Source: CAWJHE01 sp964614855
GTDB lineage: Bacteria; Chloroflexota; Anaerolineae; Anaerolineales; UBA4823
DNA length: 15,899 nucleotides
Direction: 5' to 3'
NCBI GenBank assembly: GCA_964614855.1
Contig: CAZTMX010000053.1
Location: 1 to 15,899 of the forward strand
Below the pieces are notes generated by a model, which saw nothing but the letters and a program-made list of their open reading frames with translations, was not told the origin of the DNA and did no database searches. Below are positions 1 through 6,368 of this stretch, one piece after another (positions within the stretch are counted from its first letter, which is position 1; every line of letters begins with the position of its first letter). A program made the translations under genes and the position numbers.

Positions 1-1
1 A

Positions 2-139
2 AGCGGTTTTATAACTTATAAAGCGGACAGTGAAACCTGGCGTACAATGGTGTTTACCACCCTCACTATGGCACAGATGGGCCAAGCGCTGGTGGTGCGC
101 TCAGAACGTAATCTGCTGCTGGAAAGAGGAGCACGCCGC
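2..139 (+). pseudogene. C-terminal fragment of a P-type cation-transporting ATPase, open to the left edge
   Basis: The frame starting at base 2 is open from the window edge. It reads W-R-T-M-V-F-T-T-L-T-M-A-Q-M-G-Q-A-L and then V-R-S-E-R around bases 38-109. From family knowledge this matches the conserved late transmembrane region of PacL/Ca2+-type P-type ATPases (TMVFTTL, then a Q-M-G-H-A-like stretch and RSER). The usual ending, a further loop and the last one or two membrane helices, is absent. Instead the frame continues without a stop into the ROK regulator gene. Most of the ATPase would lie left of the window. This could be a truncated gene, a rearrangement junction or an assembly join; the sequence cannot separate these. 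Confidence 0.6.
123..131 (+). promoter_or_regulatory. Ribosome binding site that fixes the GTG start of the ROK gene
   Basis: The purine-rich AAAGAGGAG lies eight bases before a GTG at 140, which is ideal spacing. The earlier ATG codons at 47, 68 and 77 have no such site and lie inside ATPase-like sequence. This supports the downstream GTG as the true start. Confidence 0.65.
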
Positions 140-1357
140 GTGGATCAAAAGACTGCCAATGTCAGTTTGATTCGTGATCAGAACCTGAGCCTGATCTTAA
201 GGCATTTGCTGCACAAAACCGGGCAGACCTCACGTGCTGAATTGATCCGCACATCAAATCTCAGTGGAACGACGATTTCTTCATTAGTCAATATCTTATT
301 AAATTGTGGTTTTGTCCATGAAACCGGCGTGGGGAAGTCGATCGGTGGACGCAGACCGATTACCATAGAGCTAAACCCGACCTTTAGCTATTCAATGGGG
401 ATTGATATCGGCGCATCCCATCTTTCAGGAACAATTATCGATCTTAGGGGACATCCTGTTGTCAGCCAGAGAATTCCTTTTGATGTGATCAACCATGCCC
501 AAACATCGCTTGAGAAAGTGAACGGCATGATTGCGCAGTTGCTGGCGGAAGCAAACATTCAGATTTCAGAACTCTCCGGGATTGGTATCGCCATCCCAAC
601 ACCCCTGACGGGTGAAAACCAGGACCAGATGCTAGCTTTTTACATGCCGGATTGGGAGGGGGTTCAGGTTTTGCAGGAGCTGCGTTATGTTGGTGATTTA
701 CCCGTGTACCTTGAAAATGACGCCAATGCCGGAGCGATTGCTGAGAAATGGTGGGGAATAGGGAAGGAGTTCCACAGCCTGGCGTTTATCAAGTTGGGTA
801 TCGGCGTTGGCTCAGGGTTGATCATCAATGATGAAATTTACCGCGGCTATGCTGGCTCTGCGGGAGAGATTGGTCACACAACCATCGAAGCTGCCGGCAG
901 GCGCTGCCGCTGCGGCAACCGCGGTTGTATGGAGAGTTATGTCGGTGTTCCTGGCATTCTCAGGGATGTGCGCGAAAAAGCCGGCTTGCCTGCCACCCAG
1001 CCACTGGATATCGAAACAGTGATTGCCAATGCCCTGGTTGGGGATTTGGTTTGTAGAGAGGTGATCCAAAACGCTGGAAACTACCTTGGAATTGCCATCG
1101 CCAACCTGATCAACCTGGTTAATCCGGGGATCATTGTATTGAACGGTGTGCTTATGGATGCAGGTGAGCTATTCTTGCGCGAAGTCCATGCAAGTATCAA
1201 ACAAAGGACACTGCCCATTCGTGCAGAAAAAACCCCCCTGGTGGCAAGTCAACTGAGGAATGATGTCGTGGCGATCGGTGCAGCGACATTGGTGATCCAC
1301 AATTCCATTCAGCTTGAAAGTATTACTAACTTTCTTTTCAAAGGAGGTGGTGCCTGA
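140..1357 (+). CDS. ROK-family transcriptional regulator (sugar-responsive)
   Basis: This is a 405-residue protein from GTG 140. That start is chosen for its ribosome binding site and because upstream codons encode ATPase-like sequence. An N-terminal winged helix-turn-helix (about residues 10-70, with SRAEL and a recognition helix TTISSLVN) is the DNA-binding part typical of NagC/XylR-type ROK repressors. The sugar-kinase-like fold follows: a DIGA phosphate loop near residue 89, LENDANAG at 191-198 with the family's catalytic aspartate D194, GEIGH at 242-246, and the zinc motif CRCGNRGC with C256, C258 and C263. The kinase motifs are intact, so sugar binding is likely. A transporter operon begins 75 bases downstream on the same strand. 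By analogy it probably controls sugar uptake; the inducer is unknown but glucose, mannose or a related sugar is plausible. Confidence 0.9.
   Translation: MDQKTANVSLIRDQNLSLILRHLLHKTGQTSRAELIRTSNLSGTTISSLVNILLNCGFVHETGVGKSIGGRRPITIELNPTFSYSMGIDIGASHLSGTIIDLRGHPVVSQRIPFDVINHAQTSLEKVNGMIAQLLAEANIQISELSGIGIAIPTPLTGENQDQMLAFYMPDWEGVQVLQELRYVGDLPVYLENDANAGAIAEKWWGIGKEFHSLAFIKLGIGVGSGLIINDEIYRGYAGSAGEIGHTTIEAAGRRCRCGNRGCMESYVGVPGILRDVREKAGLPATQPLDIETVIANALVGDLVCREVIQNAGNYLGIAIANLINLVNPGIIVLNGVLMDAGELFLREVHASIKQRTLPIRAEKTPLVASQLRNDVVAIGAATLVIHNSIQLESITNFLFKGGGA
1342..1348 (+). promoter_or_regulatory. Unassigned near-perfect Shine-Dalgarno sequence
   Basis: AGGAGGT lies in the last codons of the ROK gene, but no long gene starts at suitable spacing. 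Nearby short frames are GTG 1350 to TGA 1373 (7 codons, too close) and ATG 1370 to TAA 1402 (10 codons, too far). The transporter gene at 1433 has its own purine-rich site around 1415-1428. This may be chance, since the codons GGA-GGT-GGT encode a Gly-rich end. Confidence 0.3.
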
Positions 1358-1432
1358 AAAAAAGTCTGCATGAAAGAAGTTGTTTTGCAAGTATCGCATT
1401 AACCTTGGATAGATAGGAGAAAGGAAAGAGAA

Positions 1433-2740
1433 ATGAAGAAGTTTTTTGTTCTAGTAAGCTTTCTTGTGATCGCCTCGCTGGCGATGTCTGCTTGCGCTCA
1501 ACCAACTGCTGCGCCTGCTGCTGAAGCACCTGCCGCTGAAGCGCCTGCTGCTGAAGCACCCGCTGCCGGGCAAGAGGTGGAAGTCTTCTCGTGGTGGACT
1601 GGTGGTGGAGAAGCCGCTGGTCTCGACGCCATGATTAAGATCTTCAACGCTCAGCACCCTGATATCAAATTCAACAATGCAGCCGTTGCAGGCGGCGCTG
1701 GCACCAATGCGCGCGCAGTGCTCGCCACTCGTCTGCAGGCTGGCGATGCTCCTGATTCCTGGCAGGGTCATGCGGGTTGGGAGTTGATCGGCACCTATGT
1801 GGCTGCTGATCAGATCGAACCCCTGAATTTCCTGTATGAGGAAGCCGGTTGGATGTCTGTGATGCCGGAAACCCTGATCCCCCTGATCTCGAAAGATGGC
1901 AATATCTACTCTGTACCCGTCAACATCCACCGCGCCAATGTGCTTTGGTACAACCCCAAAGTGTTGGCTGATAACGGGATTGCTGTTCCTGTCACCCAGC
2001 TAGAGTGGTTTGAAGCTATGGACGCTTTGCAAGCCAAGGGTATTTTACCGCTGGCGATGGGTGAACAATGGACCGCCATGCACCTGTTTGAAACCGTCAT
2101 GCTCGGCTCGCTTGGACCGGAGAAATATAACGGTCTGTGGGACGGCAAGACGGATTGGGCATCGGCTGAAGTGACTGCAGGTATCGAAGCCTTCGTCAAG
2201 GTGTTGAGCTACACCAACTCTGACGCAGCCTCTCTAACCTGGCAGGATGCTTCCAAGCTGGTGGCTGACGGTAAGGCGGCCTTCAACGTGATGGGCGACT
2301 GGGCAGAAGGTTACTTCAAGGAACTCGGCCTCGAACCCGAGACAGCCTTTGGCTGGGCGCCGGTTCCCAATACGGTCGGCACCTTCCAGTTCCTCTCCGA
2401 CAGCTTTGTGCTCGCCAAGAACGCGCCTCACCGCGATGCAGCCATCGCCTGGTTGAAGCTGTGCGGCTCGAAAGAGGGTCAGGATGCATTCAACCCTGTG
2501 AAAGGCTCTATCCCGGCACGCTCTGACGCAGACAAATCGCTTTACGATGTCTATCTGCAGTCCGCTATGGCGGATTGGGCTACCAATGTGGTCGTTGGCT
2601 CCCTGGCTCATGGTGTGGTTGCCAATGATACCTGGAAGAATGATATCAACACGGCGCTTGGTCTGTTCCTGGGCACGAAAGATGTGAAAGCTTTCCAGGA
2701 TGCCCTGGTAGCAGCTGCTGCTGCCAATCCGAATAAATAA
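1433..2740 (+). CDS. Carbohydrate ABC transporter substrate-binding lipoprotein (glucose/mannose type)
   Basis: This 435-residue extracytoplasmic binding protein belongs to a sugar importer. Residues 1-20 form a signal peptide ending in MSAC, with C21 as the lipid-anchored cysteine. An Ala/Pro/Glu spacer with three AAEAP repeats (29-43) then tethers the domain. The mature part follows the solute-binding family 1 pattern. Several stretches closely resemble the Thermus glucose/mannose-binding protein as I recall it: FSWWTGGGE, GGAGTNARAVL, VPVNIHRANVLWY, AFNVMGDWAEGY, LSDSFVL, and GSKEGQDAFNPVKGSI near the C-terminus. A purine-rich ribosome site (about 1415-1428) precedes the ATG. The two permease genes follow after a hairpin. 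Specificity for glucose, mannose or a similar hexose is inferred from this resemblance, not shown. Confidence 0.9.
   Translation: MKKFFVLVSFLVIASLAMSACAQPTAAPAAEAPAAEAPAAEAPAAGQEVEVFSWWTGGGEAAGLDAMIKIFNAQHPDIKFNNAAVAGGAGTNARAVLATRLQAGDAPDSWQGHAGWELIGTYVAADQIEPLNFLYEEAGWMSVMPETLIPLISKDGNIYSVPVNIHRANVLWYNPKVLADNGIAVPVTQLEWFEAMDALQAKGILPLAMGEQWTAMHLFETVMLGSLGPEKYNGLWDGKTDWASAEVTAGIEAFVKVLSYTNSDAASLTWQDASKLVADGKAAFNVMGDWAEGYFKELGLEPETAFGWAPVPNTVGTFQFLSDSFVLAKNAPHRDAAIAWLKLCGSKEGQDAFNPVKGSIPARSDADKSLYDVYLQSAMADWATNVVVGSLAHGVVANDTWKNDINTALGLFLGTKDVKAFQDALVAAAAANPNK
1517..1561 (+). repeat. Three tandem 15-bp units encoding AAEAP spacer repeats
   Basis: Units at 1517-1531, 1532-1546 and 1547-1561 differ only at a few third codon positions. 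Each encodes Ala-Ala-Glu-Ala-Pro in the linker between the lipid anchor and the binding domain. Copy number could vary by slippage without breaking the frame. Confidence 0.8.
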
Positions 2741-2751
2741 GGTTCTTTAGG

Positions 2752-2785
2752 CGACAGGGCGAACAAGAAATTGTTCGCCCTGTTG
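2752..2785 (+). promoter_or_regulatory. Intercistronic hairpin between binding-protein and permease genes
   Basis: CAGGGCGAACAA (2755-2766) and TTGTTCGCCCTG (2771-2782) are a perfect 12-bp inverted repeat around a GAAA loop. Weaker pairs extend the stem to 2752-2785. No T-run of terminator quality follows, only the TTT of TTTGTCG. In transporter operons such structures often protect the 3' end of the abundant binding-protein message and reduce permease expression. That role is inferred here. Confidence 0.75.
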
Positions 2786-2805
2786 GTAGATTTGTCGAGG
2801 GGTCT

Positions 2806-3693
2806 ATGGCTAAGTATAGAGATAAAATCATCGGGATTTTGCTGCTATCGCCATCGGTCATTGCTGTATTCATTTTTATTTACGGATTTATCCTTTGGTC
2901 TGTCCGAGTCTCTTTAAGTCAATGGAAAGGCTTGCTGCCGAATTATAATTGGGCAGGTTTCCAGAACTATATTTCATTATTTAGCGACCAGCGTTTCCAA
3001 ATTGATATTCGCAATACCGTCATTTTCACTGTGCTTTTTGTAACCGGTTGCTTGATTTTGGGTTTGACGATGGCTTTACTGCTTGACCGGGGAATTCGTG
3101 GTGAGTCCTTCTTTCGAACCATCTTCCTCTTTCCGATGGCAATTTCGTATATCGTCACAGGTGTGGTCTGGCGCTGGTTGATGAACCCGGCGCTTGGAGA
3201 CCGGTTGAGCGGGATTAACCTGATATTCCACAACCTGGGTCTTGATTTTCTGATCTCTCGGTGGACTACTACGCCCCAATGGGGCATTGCATATATCGCC
3301 ATTCCAGCGATTTGGCAGATGTCCGGGTATATCATGGCGCTGTACTTGAGTGCTTTGCGTGCAATTCCAGGAGAAATCCGTGAGGCTGCCGCTGTGGACG
3401 GAGCGAGTGAAGCGCAGATTTTCCGCATGATTATTCTACCGATGATCCAGCCGATTACCCTTTCCGCTGTGATCATCCTGGGGCATATGTCGCTCAAGGT
3501 TTTTGATCTGATTCTTGCGATTGCAGGCAAGCAGATTGCCTTGGATGTTCCGGCAATTAACATGTGGCAGACTACCTTCGACGGCTTAAATTATGCGCGC
3601 GGCGCGGCGATAGGCATTCTGCTGTTGCTCAGTGTGGCTGTTCTGATCATTCCTTATCTTCGCTTTAGCCTTAAAACGGAGGAACAGCTATGA
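2806..3693 (+). CDS. Carbohydrate ABC transporter permease, first subunit (MalF-like)
   Basis: This 295-residue inner-membrane protein is one half of the translocation pore of the sugar importer. Hydrophobic segments begin at about residue 8, with further ones near 70-93, 105-125, 160-185, 213-235 and 265-285, giving about six helices. The cytoplasmic EAA loop that docks on the ATPase is clear at 193-212 (E193, A194, A195, G199, then I-L-P). The ATG follows a GAGGGG ribosome site (2797-2802). The gene sits 65 bases after the binding-protein gene with the hairpin between, and overlaps the next permease by four bases. It belongs to the MalF/UgpA-type permeases; substrate assignment rests on the neighbouring binding protein. 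Confidence 0.92.
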   Translation: MAKYRDKIIGILLLSPSVIAVFIFIYGFILWSVRVSLSQWKGLLPNYNWAGFQNYISLFSDQRFQIDIRNTVIFTVLFVTGCLILGLTMALLLDRGIRGESFFRTIFLFPMAISYIVTGVVWRWLMNPALGDRLSGINLIFHNLGLDFLISRWTTTPQWGIAYIAIPAIWQMSGYIMALYLSALRAIPGEIREAAAVDGASEAQIFRMIILPMIQPITLSAVIILGHMSLKVFDLILAIAGKQIALDVPAINMWQTTFDGLNYARGAAIGILLLLSVAVLIIPYLRFSLKTEEQL

Positions 3694-4505
3694 AAATCAA
3701 ATCCTTCCGCTGGGAATTTTTACCCTTGCTGATACTGGCGCTTTTCTTCCTAATGCCGTTATATGTCATGCTAGTCACTGGGTTTAAGGCGTTTGCCGAG
3801 GTGGATCTGGCAACGATGTGGACTCTGCCAAAGACCGTTGCTCTAGATAACTTTCGCGAAGCGTATGCAAAACTGGCGCCCAATTTTTGGAACAGCATGC
3901 GAATGGTTGTGCCTGCGGCGATCATATCGTCGATCCTGGGGTCTTTAAATGGTTATGTATTGGCGAAGTGGAAATTCAAAGGCTCGGATATCCTCTTCCC
4001 GTTGATCCTTTTTGGCATGTTTATTCCCTATCAAAGCATCATGATCCCGCTGGTGGAGACGATGCGCTCGCTCAACCTTTACGGCGGCATCTACGGTTTG
4101 ATCCTGGCGCATGTGATATACGGCATTCCAATTACGACCCTGACCTTCCGCAATTACTACGCCACCATTCCGAAGGAACTGCTTGAGGCCGCACGCATCG
4201 ACGGCGCTGGGATCATGCGCATTTATGCCAGTGTATTGCTGCCAATATCGATCCCCAGTTTTGTGGTGGTTTTGATCTGGCAGTTCACTTCAGCCTGGAA
4301 TGACTTTCTCTTTGCGGTCATCCTTACCGCGCCGTCTTATTGGCCGGTGACCGTGGCATTAAATAACATGGCTGGCTCTCAGATCATCTCCTGGAATGTG
4401 CAGATGGCTGGCTCCTTCCTGGCAGCGCTGCCGACGCTTTTGGTTTATATCCTGCTCGGCAATTACTTTATGCGAGGTCTTATGGCAGGTGCCTTGAAAG
4501 GGTAG
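3690..4505 (+). CDS. Carbohydrate ABC transporter permease, second subunit (MalG-like)
   Basis: This 271-residue inner-membrane protein is the partner of the preceding permease. Its start overlaps the previous stop as ATGA, and a GGAGG ribosome site (3678-3682) lies seven bases upstream, so the two subunits are translationally coupled. The first helix spans about residues 10-31 and five more follow. The EAA loop is at 166-185 (E166, A167, A168, G172, then L-L-P). Usual MalG/UgpE-type length is about 270-290, so it looks complete. The operon ends here at a strong terminator, and no nucleotide-binding subunit follows. The importer probably borrows an MsmK/UgpC-like ATPase encoded elsewhere, as many family 1 sugar importers do. 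Confidence 0.92.
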   Translation: MKIKSFRWEFLPLLILALFFLMPLYVMLVTGFKAFAEVDLATMWTLPKTVALDNFREAYAKLAPNFWNSMRMVVPAAIISSILGSLNGYVLAKWKFKGSDILFPLILFGMFIPYQSIMIPLVETMRSLNLYGGIYGLILAHVIYGIPITTLTFRNYYATIPKELLEAARIDGAGIMRIYASVLLPISIPSFVVVLIWQFTSAWNDFLFAVILTAPSYWPVTVALNNMAGSQIISWNVQMAGSFLAALPTLLVYILLGNYFMRGLMAGALKG

Positions 4506-4525
4506 AAGCTTGGTATGCTTACTTG

Positions 4526-4564
4526 CTTGCCCAGGGTGATGGGTTGCCCTGGGCAAGTTTTTTT
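4526..4564 (+). terminator. Intrinsic terminator of the sugar-transporter operon
   Basis: CTTGCCCAGGG (4526-4536) pairs perfectly with CCCTGGGCAAG (4547-4557) around a ten-base loop. Seven T residues follow at 4558-4564. It lies 21 bases after the second permease stop. Confidence 0.92.
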
Positions 4565-4656
4565 ATGAAGAGACGAAATATTAGCCACAAGAATATGTCT
4601 TGGGTCACCTTACAAAAAGCCATGAATTGTTTACACTTGAGCTGGAGAGGTGAACC

Positions 4657-5664
4657 GTGCCAAATCTTGAGAATAATCCTGTATTACCGACGATGAAGGA
4701 ATTGAAAGCTGGGCTTGAGCCGTTTAACAAAGCGAAAACTGGGGTGGCGATCCGGCAACTTGTGGTGACATTGACTTTATATGTGCTTGGCTGGGTGGCG
4801 ATGTATTACAGCTTGCGCATAGGTTACTGGCTGACTCTGCTGCTGGCTGTGCCCACCGCCGGGCTTCTGGTCCGTATATTTATTCTATTCCACGACTGCG
4901 GTCACAATTCATTTTTCCCATCCACCACGCTAAACCGGCGCGTTGGTTTCTGGTTGGGGGTGCTTGTGTTTACACCCGGGGCGCAGTGGTGGCGCTCGCA
5001 TGCGATCCACCATGCCAGTGTGGGCAACCTGGATAAGCGTGGAGTGGGAGATGTGCTGACGCTGACGGTGACAGAGTACCGCCAGCTCCCCGCGTTGAAA
5101 AAAATCGGCTACCGGATCGTCCGTAATCCCTGGATGATGTTTGGCTTTGGCCCCATTGTCGTTTTCTTGATCCAAAACCGCTGGCCGTTTATGCGCCACG
5201 GCAAAAAAGAGACCTTAAGCGTCCTATGGGCAAACCTGGCTATCCTTGGTTTGGCGATTGGGCTGAGCATGTTGATCGGTTTCAAGAATTATGTATCAAT
5301 CCAACTGCCGGTGATTTGGCTAGCAGGGTTGGCGGGAATCTGGTTGTTTTACATCCAGCATCAATTTGAAAATGTGTATTGGGCGCGTGATAATACCTGG
5401 AATTATGTGGCTTCGTCATTGTTGGGTTCTTCCTATTATAAGTTGCCGCCGATCTTGCAGTGGTTTAGCGGCAGCATAGGATACCATCACATCCACCATC
5501 TCAGCCCGCGCGTGCCCAATTATTTGCTAGAAGCAGCCTATCGTTCGTCGGAGATATTTCGGAAGTCGCCAACAATAAATATCCGGCAAAGCCTGGCAAG
5601 TGCACGCTTGAACCTGTTTGATGAAGAGGCGGGAAAAATGGTCGGCTTCAACCAACTTGCGTAA
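4657..5664 (+). CDS. des: Membrane acyl-lipid fatty acid desaturase, Bacillus Des type
   Basis: This 335-residue integral membrane di-iron desaturase would insert a cis double bond into acyl chains using O2 and an electron donor such as ferredoxin. The three histidine boxes are intact: HDCGH at 79-83, HAIHH at 115-119 and HHIHH at 277-281. Hydrophobic helices flank them near 32-77, 97-108, 160-172, 188-208 and 215-233. Several stretches (SNLDKRG-like GNLDKRG, NPWMMFGFGP, GSSYYKLP, GYHHIHHLSPRVPNY) closely resemble Bacillus subtilis Des, a delta-5 desaturase of membrane lipids. Regiospecificity is therefore only suggested. The GTG start follows a GGAGAGG site (4644-4650). The gene stands alone after a terminator. 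No DesK/DesR pair is nearby, so cold control of the Bacillus kind is not visible. Confidence 0.9.
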   Translation: MPNLENNPVLPTMKELKAGLEPFNKAKTGVAIRQLVVTLTLYVLGWVAMYYSLRIGYWLTLLLAVPTAGLLVRIFILFHDCGHNSFFPSTTLNRRVGFWLGVLVFTPGAQWWRSHAIHHASVGNLDKRGVGDVLTLTVTEYRQLPALKKIGYRIVRNPWMMFGFGPIVVFLIQNRWPFMRHGKKETLSVLWANLAILGLAIGLSMLIGFKNYVSIQLPVIWLAGLAGIWLFYIQHQFENVYWARDNTWNYVASSLLGSSYYKLPPILQWFSGSIGYHHIHHLSPRVPNYLLEAAYRSSEIFRKSPTINIRQSLASARLNLFDEEAGKMVGFNQLA

Positions 5665-5721
5665 AGTTTTGCTCAAAAATCACCCATACCTCACCCCCCA
5701 TAGATACGTCATATTGAGTGT

Positions 5722-5741
5722 CACAAGTTAAATAAGTTGTG
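5722..5741. promoter_or_regulatory. Imperfect palindrome over the -35 box of the sigma-factor gene
   Basis: CACAAGTTAA and ATAAGTTGTG form a dyad matching at 8 of 10 positions, with perfect CACAA/TTGTG ends. The right half overlaps the predicted -35 hexamer, so a bound repressor could block the promoter. No regulator is identified. Confidence 0.4.
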
Positions 5742-5765
5742 CAATCTGTGCTGGCGCGATATACT
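5737..5765 (+). promoter_or_regulatory. Predicted housekeeping-type promoter of the sigma-factor operon
   Basis: TTGTGC (5737-5742) and TATACT (5760-5765) are separated by 17 bases. The -10 matches the consensus at 5 of 6 positions; the -35 is weak (3 of 6). A second -10-like TACAAT at 5808-5813, with a CTGAAA at 5784-5789, would start transcription near the GTG and give a leaderless message. Confidence 0.45.
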
Positions 5766-5821
5766 TTACTATACTAGATAGTGCTGAAAACAGGAAAGCT
5801 GATCAGATACAATTAGCAACA

Positions 5822-6355
5822 GTGAGCTCGAAAACTGAAGAACAACTGATCGCACGCGCCCGCGATTTTGATAAAGATGCACTCGCCGAAGTTTTTGATC
5901 GTTACCATTTCGGGATATATTCGTATTCTTTACGATTGCTAGGCGATGCAGACCTGGCGAAGGAATGCATGTCGGAAACTTTTCACCGTTTTCTTAGTGT
6001 ACTCCATCGTGGCATGGGACCAGATGACTACTTGCAGGCTTATCTTTACCGCATCGCTCACAACTGGATTACGGATTATTATCGCAAGAAACCTTCCAGT
6101 GATGTGCCATTGGAAGATGATCTTCCATCTGATCCGGAAGATGACCCTGCTAGAATGGCTTCAGATCGGGTGGATCTGCAAAAGATCCGGGCAGCCTTGC
6201 GACTGCTCACTCCCGAACAAAGACAGGTGATTTCTCTGAAATTCCTGGAAAACTGGGAGAATGAAGAAATCGCCAGGGCGATGGGCAAGCCGGTAAGCGC
6301 AGTGAAGTCGTTGCAGCACAGAGCCCTGGAATCACTGCGGCGGATAATTTTATGA
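5822..6355 (+). CDS. ECF-type RNA polymerase sigma factor
   Basis: This 177-residue protein has only sigma regions 2 and 4, as in extracytoplasmic-function sigma factors. Region 2 spans about 16-89: ALAEVFDRY, LAKECMSETF as the -10-recognition helix, and YLYRIAHNWITDYYR. An acidic linker (about 95-118, rich in D, E and P) leads to region 4 at about 120-175: LTPEQRQVISLKF, then the helix-turn-helix NEEIARAMGKPVSAVKSLQHRA. It directs transcription of a regulon not visible here. The GTG start has no convincing ribosome site, so leaderless or weak translation is possible. A membrane protein gene follows after 13 bases. That pairing suggests the neighbour is its anti-sigma or sensing partner, and autoregulation is plausible. 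Confidence 0.9.
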   Translation: MSSKTEEQLIARARDFDKDALAEVFDRYHFGIYSYSLRLLGDADLAKECMSETFHRFLSVLHRGMGPDDYLQAYLYRIAHNWITDYYRKKPSSDVPLEDDLPSDPEDDPARMASDRVDLQKIRAALRLLTPEQRQVISLKFLENWENEEIARAMGKPVSAVKSLQHRALESLRRIIL

Positions 6356-6368
6356 AAGGTATTTTACT

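Noticed and set aside
47..139. Extra N-terminal 31 residues for the ROK regulator from ATG 47
   Set aside because: These residues match an ATPase membrane region, not a ROK N-terminus, and the GTG at 140 has the ribosome site.
1451..1930. 159-codon open frame on the minus strand within the binding-protein gene
   Set aside because: It is antisense to a clear lipoprotein gene, has no ribosome site or recognisable domain, and its composition mirrors the Ala-rich coding strand.
2967..3563. 198-codon open frame on the minus strand within the first permease gene
   Set aside because: It is antisense to a membrane protein with an intact EAA loop. The frame is open by codon bias and has no start signal.
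4565..4656. Promoter for the desaturase gene
   Set aside because: Candidates such as TTACAA (4610-4615) with TACACT (4632-4637) match the -35 consensus too weakly to support a call.
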